Notes: generated by a model not told the origin, from the sequence alone. Shown: positions 24,148-33,019, counted from the first letter of the stretch. The stretch is 64,000 nt of DNA from Caulobacter sp. BP25 (GCF_002737755.1 NZ_PEGH01000020.1:62001-126000), one strand, 5' to 3'. A program made the numbers and translations.

Positions 24148-26802
24148 TCAGCAAGTGCCAGGGCGCACTAACTTGAGGCTCCACCTTGTAGCGGGGGGTG
24201 AGTGAACATTGGCCTCAAAAATCTGAGAACTTTCGATCGAGACCAAGGGCTCTCCGCCCCACGCCGTATGCAGAAGCTTCAAGAGCGTCATCCAGGAAAG
24301 GCCATTGTCGCTGATGTCCGACAACAAGATATCGGAGCGCCCCTCCTTTGTGATTCTTCTCGCCAAATCCTCATCAATAAGTTTTGAATCTGCACCACTT
24401 ATAACTATTACATCATTTTGAAGCGGAAGCTCGAAATAGGTTGGCCCCAGATCAGAGAAATTTAATATCTTGAAGCGGGCAGAATACTCCAGGTAAAGAG
24501 GAATTCTCACAATATTTAGCGAACCAACCATCGCCAAAGCAGATCCATATGCCGTGAACCCTTGGGAAGTAAAGCAATATGGTAGACTTCCCGGATCCCC
24601 TCCAGCCTGAACAATACGCTCACAGATCTTCAGAAGCTGCCCCTTTAAAAACTTATTCTGATCGATAAGCTGAGCCTGCCTCGTCGCCCAACCTGCGATG
24701 ACAGCTTCCGGAATACTGGACATAGCTATCTGGCGCGACGCTTGGTCAGTAGTGCCATCAACGACGCCAACATACTCAGTGGAGATTCCGCGCCCATCTG
24801 CGTAGAGGAAGCCCCCGACACTTACAGCGCCCAGACCTCTGAATTGCCTCCGATATTCGCGCTGATCAACTTCAAGAACCAGTATGGCAGCACGACCATA
24901 TCTCCTGCCATCTTCACCTTCCATGGGCGACATGAGGGCGGCGTGAGCGGCCTTCAGCATATTGCGCTCCCTTTCGGGAACATCAGCATAAACCTCATCT
25001 ATAAATGTATGGGGATTCACTTCATATACGTTAGGATCATGAAGAAATGAAGCGCCACTTATCTTGTCATTATACTCAACCTTAACATCAAGCATCGAGA
25101 TAAGGCGCAAAACAGCGTTCTCAAATTTTCTCTCGGAGTACCCTCTTAGAGGCGAATTCCTTACCTTTTGCGCAAACTTCTCGTCGACATTACTTATACG
25201 AACAGAAACTCTCGTACTAAAATCCTTCGGCAGCTCCCCCGGCCTTGCCGGCCGCAGGATAGGACGCGCGTTCAACGCCCTAAAATCCAACACCTTCGCG
25301 TCACTAACGGCCCCCTCGAAGTGCCTGCTGATGACTTTTACGATCTTCCCAAGCTCAAATATGGAGAAAAAGCCGATGCCGAATTTCCCTATAGGCACCA
25401 TTCCGCTTCTTTGAAGACCAGGAAACTCTTCCCTAAGCAGTGACGAATTCCATATGGATTTTCCAAAATCTATGAGAGGCCCGCACAGAACACGCTCGGT
25501 CATCCCGATCCCGTTGTCGTCTACGTGCAACCAGCCACTCTCAGAACCAGGAGGATCAGGCTCGATAGTTACCCTAATGCTCCCCCAATCTCGTTCACGC
25601 CCCTCCAGCTTGCGCCTAGCGCGCACCGCATCCGCCGCATTCTGTAAGAGTTCGCGAACGGGCGCGAGCGTATCGCGACCGTAGAGGTGATGGCCACCTA
25701 GCGTTTCAGCCAAGTGCACCGGGTCCGAAACCTTCACCTCGGTATCTACCGGACGCCAACCATCAACACGTATATGCTTAGAAAGCGATCTCGGACTATC
25801 CGCCCCCAGAACTCGTGAGACAGAAAACGAGGGGAATCCGATATCTTCCAACATGGCATTCGAAGATCGTATTTCCCCATCGATCATTCTGATCAAATCA
25901 TAAGTCAACCACCAGGCGTCTGCATCCTCCGGGCCGTAAGATTGACCAGAACTATATATAAGAACCCCGCCCCGCACGGCCGGCTTGTTGATCTTATTCT
26001 GCGCGCTCCAATGTGTGTCTGAGACACCAGACGGTCGCGTTGAAGCGTATAGAATTGAAGGCGCTCGACGACGATCTATGTGGGCGGCATCAGCACACCT
26101 CAACAAACAGGCAACTTTACGCTCACTCACCGACCATTCGGGCGGTAAAAATACAGGAGCCCCCACGTTATCGACCAACTCATCGACAATGCGCTCAATA
26201 TCCCAATGATGGCTATAAGCTATCCGCCCTATAGTACCGCCCAGGGCCTGCCTCAATTCAAGATCTTCAATTAGATATACAAGATCACCACCCAAGCTCC
26301 ATTTTGCCGTAGCCATCTTCTCAGCTTGAGATGCATGCAGCAGACGCAAGACCTCAAACTTGATTCTGGGCAATAGATCATTCGGAGGGGAATTTATTAG
26401 CTCCTCCGTTGGATCTATCCCGGCCTGCCTGATTGTGGCGGCGGCCACATCTCCCCACTCGGTAGTTTGCTTAATTTCGTTGAGCCCACCTGGAAACGCT
26501 GCCGCAGACATTCCAGCGTCGTGCAGCAGTATTGCCGCTCCAAGCACAAACGCCTCGGTTGGATTTAGATCATACTCCGGGCCGGCAATCGTACTTGCCA
26601 TTTCCCAGAGCGCATCCAAGTGACTGACGTCATGAACAGTCAAATCTTTGCAGTCGGCGGGTATTGTCGTGATTAGCGAGGCGACCGCCTCCCTCATTCG
26701 CAGTAGACTCCCACGGAGCCGCTGGCGCGCCTCAGAGTGAGCACCATTTTCACAAGGCTCGAAAGCTGCAAGCCATAGCGACTGCTGGGTTATATCTGAC
26801 AT
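24148..26802 (-). CDS. HD-domain and GHKL (HSP90-like) ATPase protein, candidate defence gene
   Basis: The start at 26802 (MSDITQQSLWLAAFEPC) gives 884 residues; an ATG at 26853 would add 17. The N-terminal HD-type domain has VHDVSHLDAL near 56, LLHDAGM near 93 and LLRCADAAHID near 235. A GHKL ATPase domain follows: N-box ELLQNAADAV near 384, G1 DDNGIGM near 428, G2 GKFGIGFF near 472, the HSP90/HtpG arrangement. The C-terminal 350 residues match nothing I recognise. Base use is clearly AT-richer than every neighbour, indicating transfer. It stands back to back with a restriction-modification unit. HD plus HSP90-like ATPase proteins occur in conflict systems; a defence role is inference. Confidence 0.75.
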   Translation of the reverse strand: MSDITQQSLWLAAFEPCENGAHSEARQRLRGSLLRMREAVASLITTIPADCKDLTVHDVSHLDALWEMASTIAGPEYDLNPTEAFVLGAAILLHDAGMSAAAFPGGLNEIKQTTEWGDVAAATIRQAGIDPTEELINSPPNDLLPRIKFEVLRLLHASQAEKMATAKWSLGGDLVYLIEDLELRQALGGTIGRIAYSHHWDIERIVDELVDNVGAPVFLPPEWSVSERKVACLLRCADAAHIDRRRAPSILYASTRPSGVSDTHWSAQNKINKPAVRGGVLIYSSGQSYGPEDADAWWLTYDLIRMIDGEIRSSNAMLEDIGFPSFSVSRVLGADSPRSLSKHIRVDGWRPVDTEVKVSDPVHLAETLGGHHLYGRDTLAPVRELLQNAADAVRARRKLEGRERDWGSIRVTIEPDPPGSESGWLHVDDNGIGMTERVLCGPLIDFGKSIWNSSLLREEFPGLQRSGMVPIGKFGIGFFSIFELGKIVKVISRHFEGAVSDAKVLDFRALNARPILRPARPGELPKDFSTRVSVRISNVDEKFAQKVRNSPLRGYSERKFENAVLRLISMLDVKVEYNDKISGASFLHDPNVYEVNPHTFIDEVYADVPERERNMLKAAHAALMSPMEGEDGRRYGRAAILVLEVDQREYRRQFRGLGAVSVGGFLYADGRGISTEYVGVVDGTTDQASRQIAMSSIPEAVIAGWATRQAQLIDQNKFLKGQLLKICERIVQAGGDPGSLPYCFTSQGFTAYGSALAMVGSLNIVRIPLYLEYSARFKILNFSDLGPTYFELPLQNDVIVISGADSKLIDEDLARRITKEGRSDILLSDISDNGLSWMTLLKLLHTAWGGEPLVSIESSQIFEANVHSPPATRWSLKLVRPGTC

Positions 26803-27150
26803 GTGCCCTATCAATCTGCGTGTGCCGATGCAGCATAGCTTTGCGGTTGGCATTGGCTAGTAGCTTACCCGCCTCGCTAGAAGCGTAGGGCGCAATCAAT
26901 CATTACGGACGACGGCAACTCGGCCTAGCCGATCGCTACCTGCCGCTACAACGCTGGGAAAATGCAACGAAGAGAGAGCGCGAATTTAGCGGCTCCAGAT
27001 TTGCCCATCGATTGCGGCCATCTCGCGAAGCCCGTACCCTCAACGATGGACTGGAATTACAGTGACAGTGCACCAATTCCCCTGCCCCACGTCCACGGCC
27101 CGATCCCCCCACACCTAGCGCCCCCGCCCAAATCACGGCACGAGTCCTAG
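26803..27150. other. Intergenic region between HD-GHKL gene and vsr remnant
   Basis: This 348-base stretch contains no convincing gene on either strand. It should hold the promoters of the minus-strand HD-GHKL gene and the plus-strand R-M operon. Its left part is AT-richer and its right part is C-rich (27070-27140), suggesting a junction of different origins. I looked for the missing N-terminal part of Vsr here and did not find its motifs in any frame. Confidence 0.5.
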
Positions 27151-27300
27151 CGCCTCAAGCTGGACGGGAGTCGCCCCCGCGATCTTCGCCAGCGGGCGGA
27201 ACTGGAAGCCCTCGGCTGGCGGGCCCTCGTCCTTTGGGAATGCGGGCTCAAGGACGAGGCTTTTCTTGAGAACGAAATTAGAACATCCTGGTACTCATGA
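27151..27300 (+). pseudogene. 5'-truncated vsr remnant (very short patch repair endonuclease)
   Basis: The frame ending at the TGA 27298-27300 encodes RDLRQRAELEALGW and then RALVLWECGLKD, which is the C-terminal signature of Vsr endonucleases (RD..L...GW.v..WEC.L). The frame is closed upstream by TAG at 27148-27150, and it has no ATG, GTG or TTG start. The catalytic N-terminal half (FWHGHxC region) is missing. Its stop overlaps the methyltransferase start as ATGA, the tight spacing expected of a vsr-dcm operon. It is a decayed repair gene that once removed T:G mismatches produced by 5-methylcytosine deamination. Confidence 0.75.
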
Positions 27301-28460
27301 AGTCGATCGAACTGTTCGCGGGCGCCGGGGGACTGGGGATCGGTCTCTGCCGGGCGGGGTTCAAGCCGGCCAAGGTGGTCGAGTGGAACCGCTATTGCCG
27401 CGAGACCATCGCCGAGAACCGCGCCAGCAAGGCCTCGCCCATGGCCGGCTGGCCGCAGGTCGAGGGCGACGTGCGCCATGTCGACTTCCGGGGGCTTGAG
27501 GGCAAGGTTGATCTGGTCTCGGGCGGGCCGCCCTGCCAGCCGTTCTCGCTGGGCGGCAAGCACCGCGCCTACGACGACACCCGCGACATGTTCCCCCACG
27601 CAATCCGCGCGGTGCGCGAGACACGGCCCCGGGCCTTCGTGTTCGAGAACGTCAAGGGCCTGACCCGCGCCAGCTTCCGCAACTACTTCGAATATATCCG
27701 GCTGCAGTTGGAGCACCCGGAGGTCGTCGCCCGTCCGGACGAGGACTGGTCCGAGCACCTGTCGCGGCTGGAGGAGCATCACCTGCGCGGCGCGCGCGAC
27801 GGCCTGGCCTATCGCGTGGTCGCCCGGGTGCTGAACGCTGCCGACTATGGCGTGCCGCAAAAGCGCGAGCGGGTGATCTTCGTGGGCTTTCGCGACGATC
27901 TGGACCTGGAATGGTCGTTCCCCACCGCCACCCACTCGGCCGAGGCCCTGCTGTGGGCGCAGTATCGCTCGGGCGATTATTGGGACGCGCACAAGGTGGC
28001 CAAGCGGGCCCGGCCGGACGCCTCCGACGCGCCCGCTCGCGCCCGCGCGCTGAAGGACAAGCCGACCGAGATCGCCTGGCGCACGGTGCGCGACGCGATC
28101 GCCGACCTGCCCGATCCCGAGTTCGAGCCCGACGCGGCGGCCAAGATCGCCTATCACCGCTTCCAGCCGGGCGCCCGGTCCTATCCCGGACACACCGGCA
28201 GCCCGCTGGACGAGCCCGCCAAGACCTTGAAGGCCGGCGTCCATGGCGTGCCCGGCGGGGAGAACATGCTGGCGCGGCCCGACGGCTCGGTGCGCTATTT
28301 CTCGGTGCGCGAGAGCGCGCGCCTGCAAACCTTCCCCGACAGCTTCATCTTCCACGGAGCCTGGAGCGAGGTGATGCGCCAACTGGGCAACGCCGTGCCG
28401 GTTCGCCTCGCGGAGGTGATTGGCAAGGACGTCGCGCGGAAGTTACGCTACGCGGCGTGA
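27297..28460 (+). CDS. DNA (cytosine-5-)-methyltransferase
   Basis: The protein has 387 residues and all C5-methyltransferase motifs in order: I ELFAGAGGLGIGL at 5-17, IV GGPPCQPFSLGG with catalytic Cys80, VI FENVKGL with ENV at 117-119, VIII VPQKRERVIFVG, and X LGNAVPVRLAEVIG near the end. The target-recognition region lies between VIII and X. It should methylate cytosine in the site cut by the partner endonuclease. It is preceded by a vsr remnant (ATGA overlap), and its stop overlaps the endonuclease start (GTGA). It is GC-rich, unlike the HD-GHKL gene. Confidence 0.96.
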   Translation: MKSIELFAGAGGLGIGLCRAGFKPAKVVEWNRYCRETIAENRASKASPMAGWPQVEGDVRHVDFRGLEGKVDLVSGGPPCQPFSLGGKHRAYDDTRDMFPHAIRAVRETRPRAFVFENVKGLTRASFRNYFEYIRLQLEHPEVVARPDEDWSEHLSRLEEHHLRGARDGLAYRVVARVLNAADYGVPQKRERVIFVGFRDDLDLEWSFPTATHSAEALLWAQYRSGDYWDAHKVAKRARPDASDAPARARALKDKPTEIAWRTVRDAIADLPDPEFEPDAAAKIAYHRFQPGARSYPGHTGSPLDEPAKTLKAGVHGVPGGENMLARPDGSVRYFSVRESARLQTFPDSFIFHGAWSEVMRQLGNAVPVRLAEVIGKDVARKLRYAA

Positions 28461-29287
28461 GCAAACCGATTTCCCTCGACCAAGAGATCGCCGGCCTGCG
28501 CGAGCGCGTCGCCGCGCTGACCAGCCTCGCCGATAGCGCGCCGTTCTCGCCCGCCTCGCGTCGCAAGGTCGATCACGAACTGCGGGTGGTCATCGAGACG
28601 CTGGAAGCGGCTCTGCGGCGGCTCGATCCGATCGCCATGCCGCGCTCGATCTTCGATCCCAGCAACCCCAAGGTCATCGGCCGCTTCACGGCCCTGGCGT
28701 TGGTGGCGCAGGACCGCATTCCCTTGAACGCCGTGGGGCAGTTCTATGGGTCCGGCGTCTATGCGATCTACTATCGTGGTCCCTACCCGCTCTACGCGTC
28801 GCTATCGGGTACGGAGACGCCGATCTATGTCGGCCAGGCCGCTCCTAGCAACCAGGGGGCGCACACCGCGCGGGACCAAGGCCCTCGGCTCGCCGTACGC
28901 TTGAACGAGCACCGAAAGAACATCGCCAAGGCCATCAGCACCTTGGATGTCGCGGACTTCGACGCCCGCTACCTCGTCGTTCAGTCGGGCTGGGAGACGG
29001 CGGCGGAAGACTACCTGATCCACCTGTTCAAGCCGATCTGGAACAACGAGACGAACCTGCTCTACGGCCTGGGCAAGCACGGCGACAGCGCCACCACGCG
29101 CGCCAATAAGCGTTCGCCTTGGGACACCCTGCATCCTGGCCGCGCCTGGGCCGCGAACTCGACGGAAGACGCCCGGCCTGTCGAACAGATCATCACGGAT
29201 GTCACCGCGCACTTCGCCAGGCACGCGCCGTATCGCGAGCGCACGACGTTGCTGGAAGACTTCTTCGCGGAGCTGAGACAGGGCTAA
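28457..29287 (+). CDS. Eco29kI-family GIY-YIG type II restriction endonuclease
   Basis: The GTG start at 28457 overlaps the methyltransferase stop, giving 276 residues. The GIY-YIG core is visible: GVYAIYY at 100-106, IYVGQ at 123-127, an arginine/histidine helix RLNEHRKNI, and a glutamate-asparagine pair in AEDYLIHLFKPIWNNE. The FYGSGVYAIYY-x-GPYPLY context is the Eco29kI subgroup. Eco29kI itself cuts CCGCGG, so the same or a related GC-only site is expected here (inference). With the upstream methyltransferase it forms a compact type II restriction-modification system. Confidence 0.9.
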   Translation: MSKPISLDQEIAGLRERVAALTSLADSAPFSPASRRKVDHELRVVIETLEAALRRLDPIAMPRSIFDPSNPKVIGRFTALALVAQDRIPLNAVGQFYGSGVYAIYYRGPYPLYASLSGTETPIYVGQAAPSNQGAHTARDQGPRLAVRLNEHRKNIAKAISTLDVADFDARYLVVQSGWETAAEDYLIHLFKPIWNNETNLLYGLGKHGDSATTRANKRSPWDTLHPGRAWAANSTEDARPVEQIITDVTAHFARHAPYRERTTLLEDFFAELRQG

Positions 29288-29389
29288 CCCCCACCTCTTC
29301 CCACACCTAACCCCCTGAAATCCCTCACCCCGACCCCGCTCTACGCCACGCTGCGTCCTCGGTGTCCGGGACGGCCGTATTCTAGGGGC

Positions 29390-30328
29390 ATGAGCAGATC
29401 ACATCCCAACGCCCGCCCCACCTGGTTCCGCCTCTCGGAGGACTCGTGGGCCAAGATCGCCGATGAGTACAAGAACGGCGCGACCGCCGACGAGTTGTCG
29501 GCCAAGTGGAAGGTCGCGGCCCGCACGGTCTATCGCCGGGCGGGCCAGCACGGCTGGACCAAGAAGGCGCACGGCGACGCGGTGGCGCGCGAGCACGCCG
29601 CGGCCTTCGAGGCGCAGGCCGAAGCCGCGCGGCGGGCGGCGCTGGGCGGCGCGGGGCCCCTGCCCGGCGAGCTTTGGCCGACCGGCGACGAAGACGCCGA
29701 CGGATCGGGCCCGACGCCCCCGCCCCTATCGACCGATCCGTCGGACCTGAAGGCCGCGACCCTGGCGCGGCTGGCGGCGGCGATCCGCGAGGGGCGCGAC
29801 CAGGAGGCCCTGCGGCTGACGACGCTGGTCGACAAGCTCGGCAAGCTGAGCGCGTCCGGCGAGACCGGGCGGGAGGCGTTCGACGACGACTACGACCCCG
29901 AGCGGGCGCGGCTGATGCTGACCGGCTTCGTCGACTGGCGGCCGACGCGAGCCCATGTCGAGCACGAGACCGCCTACATGTTCCGCACGATCTTCCTGCT
30001 CGCCCTGTTCATGCTGGAGAAGCCCGAGAGCGTGCCGGGCCTGTTCAAGCGGCGGGTGATGCGCTTCCGCCGCGACTATCTCGGCGAGGACGATCCCGAG
30101 GCGCTGGAGGCGGCCGAGGAGCTGACCGACTATCTGCTGGCCGGGTACGATCAGCTGTTCATGGACTTCACGGAAGACGAGCCGCGTCCGGCCCGCAAGC
30201 TGCCGTGCCGGACCTGGCCGCCGCCGCGTCCGCCCTATCCCTCGCGCAAGGCTCTGGCCAAGGAGGCCACGCCCCTGCCGCCGGCCGAGCCTCGGCCCGG
30301 GGCTGTGCTATATGGGCGGCGGCGCTAG
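29390..30328 (+). CDS. Helix-turn-helix protein of unknown function
   Basis: This 312-residue protein is not recognised as a named family. Residues 17-55 look like a helix-turn-helix (KIADEYKNGATADELSAKWKVAARTVYRRAGQHGW), similar in style to those of phage terminase small subunits and recombinase-type regulators. An alanine/acidic linker follows, then helices around DLKAATLARLAAAIREG and a conserved-looking central part (ERARLMLTGFVDWRPTRAHVEHETAYMF). The C-terminus is proline-rich. It begins 102 bases after the R-M operon and overlaps the 3' end of the next minus-strand gene by 4 bases. A DNA-binding role is inference. Confidence 0.6.
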   Translation: MSRSHPNARPTWFRLSEDSWAKIADEYKNGATADELSAKWKVAARTVYRRAGQHGWTKKAHGDAVAREHAAAFEAQAEAARRAALGGAGPLPGELWPTGDEDADGSGPTPPPLSTDPSDLKAATLARLAAAIREGRDQEALRLTTLVDKLGKLSASGETGREAFDDDYDPERARLMLTGFVDWRPTRAHVEHETAYMFRTIFLLALFMLEKPESVPGLFKRRVMRFRRDYLGEDDPEALEAAEELTDYLLAGYDQLFMDFTEDEPRPARKLPCRTWPPPRPPYPSRKALAKEATPLPPAEPRPGAVLYGRRR

Positions 30329-31218
30329 GGGCGGCCGCCTTGGGCCAGGTACTGCGCCTCCCACCAGCCTAGCAGGTTCTGTTCGCCCATGGCCGCGAAG
30401 AAGCGCATCAGGACCTGGGCGTGGCGTTCGGAGAAGGCGCGCCAGCGGGGCTCCTCCATCAGTTCGGGGGTGATCAGGTAGCCGCGCCCGACCTTCTGGC
30501 ACAGGCCGTTGTCGGTGATGCGCAGGGCGTTGCGGCGGACGCTCTCGAACGGCAGGCCAAGGGCGCGGGCGACGGCCGAGGCCGAGACGGGCTTGCCTGC
30601 GGTTGTCGCCAGACTGCCGTCGAGGATCGCAAACAGCATGACGACGCTGAACGGATCGCCGACCATGGGCAGCAGGGCCTCGATCAGGCGCAGGAAGTGG
30701 TTGGTCCACAGCCGCATCATCAGGCGCAGCGGCGGCGGCTGGTCCGGCGGCGCGGGCTCGACCGGGGCCAGGGCGCCGGCGCGGCGCAGGTTGGCGTAGA
30801 AGCCGGTGAACAGCGCCCAGCTGTCGATCGCCGTCTGCAGCGCGTGGGGCGAATAGGTAAAGGCCTGGGGCATGATCACGCCCTCGTCGCGCATGACCAG
30901 GATACCGGCCTCGACCAGGCTGGCGACCCGGCGGCGCGCGGTCTCCTGCGGCACGCCCAGCGAGACCGCGATCGAGCGGACGCGGGCGGGGCGGCGCATC
31001 TCGTCGGGCGGCGAGGCCTCCAGCCCGGCATAGGTCTTCTGGAACTCGGGATCGCGGGCCATGGGGGCCAGGTTGGCCTGGGCGATGGCCAGCATCAGCA
31101 GAACGTCGATCGCCGAGCGGTGCCCCTGCTTACGGAAGCCATTTGGAATTAACTGGGCCGAGAAGGCCAGGCACAGTCCTTCGCAGGTCCTGTCCACCGT
31201 CACGGTCGATGTGGTCAT
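30325..31218 (-). CDS. Double winged-helix transcriptional regulator
   Basis: The start at 31218 (MTTSTVTVDRTCEG) gives 297 residues; the frame extends to 31278. Two helix-turn-helix segments are visible: ARVRSIAVSLGVPQETARRRVASLVEAGILV near 80-110 and VSASAVARALGLPFESVRRNALRITDNGLC near 210-240. Each is followed by a possible wing, suggesting an internally duplicated winged-helix protein of MarR/IclR/GntR-like fold. No ligand domain is recognised between them. The target genes are unknown. It overlaps the convergent HTH protein by 4 bases at the 3' end. Confidence 0.68.
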   Translation of the reverse strand: MTTSTVTVDRTCEGLCLAFSAQLIPNGFRKQGHRSAIDVLLMLAIAQANLAPMARDPEFQKTYAGLEASPPDEMRRPARVRSIAVSLGVPQETARRRVASLVEAGILVMRDEGVIMPQAFTYSPHALQTAIDSWALFTGFYANLRRAGALAPVEPAPPDQPPPLRLMMRLWTNHFLRLIEALLPMVGDPFSVVMLFAILDGSLATTAGKPVSASAVARALGLPFESVRRNALRITDNGLCQKVGRGYLITPELMEEPRWRAFSERHAQVLMRFFAAMGEQNLLGWWEAQYLAQGGRP

Positions 31219-31365
31219 GATCTCGAAATCCCAGGACGGAGTCCGGGACCTGCCCCAATGCTTGGCCCCCTCCCCCAATCCTTATTATGCGCCCCACCGT
31301 GGTCTAGTGCGCGCGCTGGGCGGAGGCAAATCACATCTTGGGGGTTCTGGCGCGGCGCGGGCGCG

Positions 31366-32160
31366 TTACTCGAACGGCGGCTTGAGCCGGAAGAAGCGCG
31401 CTTCGCCCAGCAGGTCGTAGACGCGCCGCACACGGAAGGCTTCGGGGCGGGCGCGGGCCAGGGCCAACTCGGCCTCGGTCAGGCCGAACGGCGCGACCTC
31501 GGCGCCCAGGCTGGTCTTGACGGCCAGCAGGCGCGGGGCGGCCTCCAGGTCGAAGCTGATGACGTCGCAGCCCTCGGGGTCGCCTGCGCGGGCCAGGCGG
31601 ACCTGGTGGGCCAGGTCGTAGCGGCCGTGGTCGGTCAGGCGGCGGGCCTCGTGGGCGACGATGCTGGCCGCGCCCAGGCCGGGCAGGAACCGATCCTCGG
31701 CGGCGCGCGCAGCCAGGTCGAAGCGCTGGATGATCCGGGCCAGGGTTGCGTCGGGCGGCAGGGGCTGGGGCGGCGCGGCCTCCAGCAGCGGGACGGCCGG
31801 CGGGGCGGCGAACAGGGCGTCGGGACGAACGGCGGCGGCCAGCAGGGCCGGCTTGGCCAGCAGGGCGTCCTCGACGGCGGTCAGCAGCGCGGGATCATAG
31901 GTCCAGCGCGGCGGCGGGTCCTTCAGCACCGGCAGGCCGATCAGGGAGAGCACGGCGGTGATCTCGCCCTGCTTGGCCGTCACGGGCATGCCGGACTTGC
32001 CGGTGACGAAGCGGACCGTGCGGTCGTGGGTGGCGCGATCGACCGGCTTGCCGGCCAGGGTCTTCTCCAGCTGGGTCAGGTAGTCGCCGACGACGACGGC
32101 GAGCTCGGCCCCCGTCCACTCGCGCCCGATGGCCTCCCGTTCCGTCGAATCCCCCGTCAT
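31366..32160 (-). CDS. DUF3883 domain-containing protein
   Basis: In this 264-residue protein, the C-terminal 90 residues match DUF3883: GCDVISFDLEAAPRLLAVKTSLGAEVAPFGLTEAELALA, then RRVYDLLGEARFF. That pattern (DxxSFD...xxVKTS) resembles the PD-(D/E)XK nuclease fold, with Asp and a V-K-T in place of the usual E-x-K. The N-terminal half is alanine/proline-rich, with ELAVVVGDYLTQLEKTLAG at the front. DUF3883 is often found in restriction-like and defence proteins, but also in stand-alone genes. Cleavage activity is not shown by the sequence. Confidence 0.8.
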   Translation of the reverse strand: MTGDSTEREAIGREWTGAELAVVVGDYLTQLEKTLAGKPVDRATHDRTVRFVTGKSGMPVTAKQGEITAVLSLIGLPVLKDPPPRWTYDPALLTAVEDALLAKPALLAAAVRPDALFAAPPAVPLLEAAPPQPLPPDATLARIIQRFDLAARAAEDRFLPGLGAASIVAHEARRLTDHGRYDLAHQVRLARAGDPEGCDVISFDLEAAPRLLAVKTSLGAEVAPFGLTEAELALARARPEAFRVRRVYDLLGEARFFRLKPPFE

Positions 32161-32209
32161 CGGACAATCCTGCGCCAGCGCGGCTTCCGGCGCCAGACGC
32201 TTGAGCGGT

Positions 32210-32776
32210 TCAGCGCCCGCCGGCCGCGTTGCCGGCCGAGGCGCGCGGGGCCTCCTGCACCGGGGTCTGGTCGGCCTGCAGCCCGCCCAGCTCCATGGCG
32301 CGGCGCAGGGTGGTGACCGGCGCGCCGTTGTCGACCTTGAAGGTCAGGCTGGCGGTCTGCGCGGGGTTCTCGCCGAGATTGGAAAAGCCGCCAGCCCGCT
32401 CGGCGTTAAAGGTCACGCCATAGGTGCGGCCAGCCAGCACGCGGCACAGCAGGACGAAGGTCTTCTGGTCGGACAGCAGCCGCGGGGTCTTCACGCAGTC
32501 CATCGGCTCGGCGCCGGACGCGGGGGCGTAGTTCCAGGCGGCGGGCGACATCTGCTGGTCGAAGGTCGCCTTCAGGATCAGCACGCCCGGCGCGACGCTC
32601 TGATCCTGGGCCGGATAGGTCGAGACCAGCTTGGGAGGCAAGGTCGGCGGCAGGATCAGCACCGGCGAGACCGCGTTGGGCGCCTCGCCGACCGGCTTCT
32701 GGGCCTGAGCGCGGACACTCGTTCCGCAGAGGGCCAGACAGAGGACAATCAGGGGAACACGGGGGCTGCGCGACAT
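32210..32776 (-). CDS. Exported Ig-like domain protein
   Basis: The start at 32776 gives 188 residues with a signal peptide MSRSPRVPLIVLCLALCGTSVRAQ. The open extension to 33022 is antisense to two plus-strand genes and was rejected. The mature protein has LVSTYPAQDQSVAPGVLILKATFDQQMSP, a pattern typical of bacterial Ig-like (Big_5/CopC-like) domains, with two cysteines (about 106 and 123) that could pair. The C-terminus is alanine/glycine-rich. It is probably periplasmic or outer-membrane associated. Function is unknown. Confidence 0.7.
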   Translation of the reverse strand: MSRSPRVPLIVLCLALCGTSVRAQAQKPVGEAPNAVSPVLILPPTLPPKLVSTYPAQDQSVAPGVLILKATFDQQMSPAAWNYAPASGAEPMDCVKTPRLLSDQKTFVLLCRVLAGRTYGVTFNAERAGGFSNLGENPAQTASLTFKVDNGAPVTTLRRAMELGGLQADQTPVQEAPRASAGNAAGGR

Positions 32777-32839
32777 GTTTCCAGATTGGCTGGCAAGCGC
32801 GGCCTTCTCAAGGCGCCAATCGAGGCCTAAACCGCGTGC

Positions 32840-33019
32840 ATGACCGACAAAACCGACGCTGCCCCGCCCGAGGGCGAAACGCCGATGCAGCGCGCCCTGC
32901 GCCTGAAGAAGGCCGCTCAGGGCCGCCATGGCCACGGCCCCAAGGCCTCCAGCGGCAAGGTGGAGCGCGCCAGCGCCGCCGCCCCCACCGGCAAGTCCAA
33001 GCCCTGGATGACCCGGTGA
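32840..33019 (+). CDS. Small basic protein, 59 residues
   Basis: ATG 32840 opens 59 codons: an acidic start (MTDKTDAAPPEGE), a basic helix QRALRLKKAAQGRHGHG, then a low-complexity basic tail ending KSKPWMTR. Its stop overlaps the GTG start of the following GST (GTGA), a common sign of coupled translation, which supports that it is real. The composition suggests nucleic-acid binding or disorder. The family is not recognised with certainty. Confidence 0.65.
   Translation: MTDKTDAAPPEGETPMQRALRLKKAAQGRHGHGPKASSGKVERASAAAPTGKSKPWMTR

Noticed and set aside
23941..29390. The 24-29 kb island as a prophage or insertion sequence
   Set aside because: No transposase, integrase, phage structural gene or flanking direct repeat could be seen; only base composition and gene content suggest transfer.
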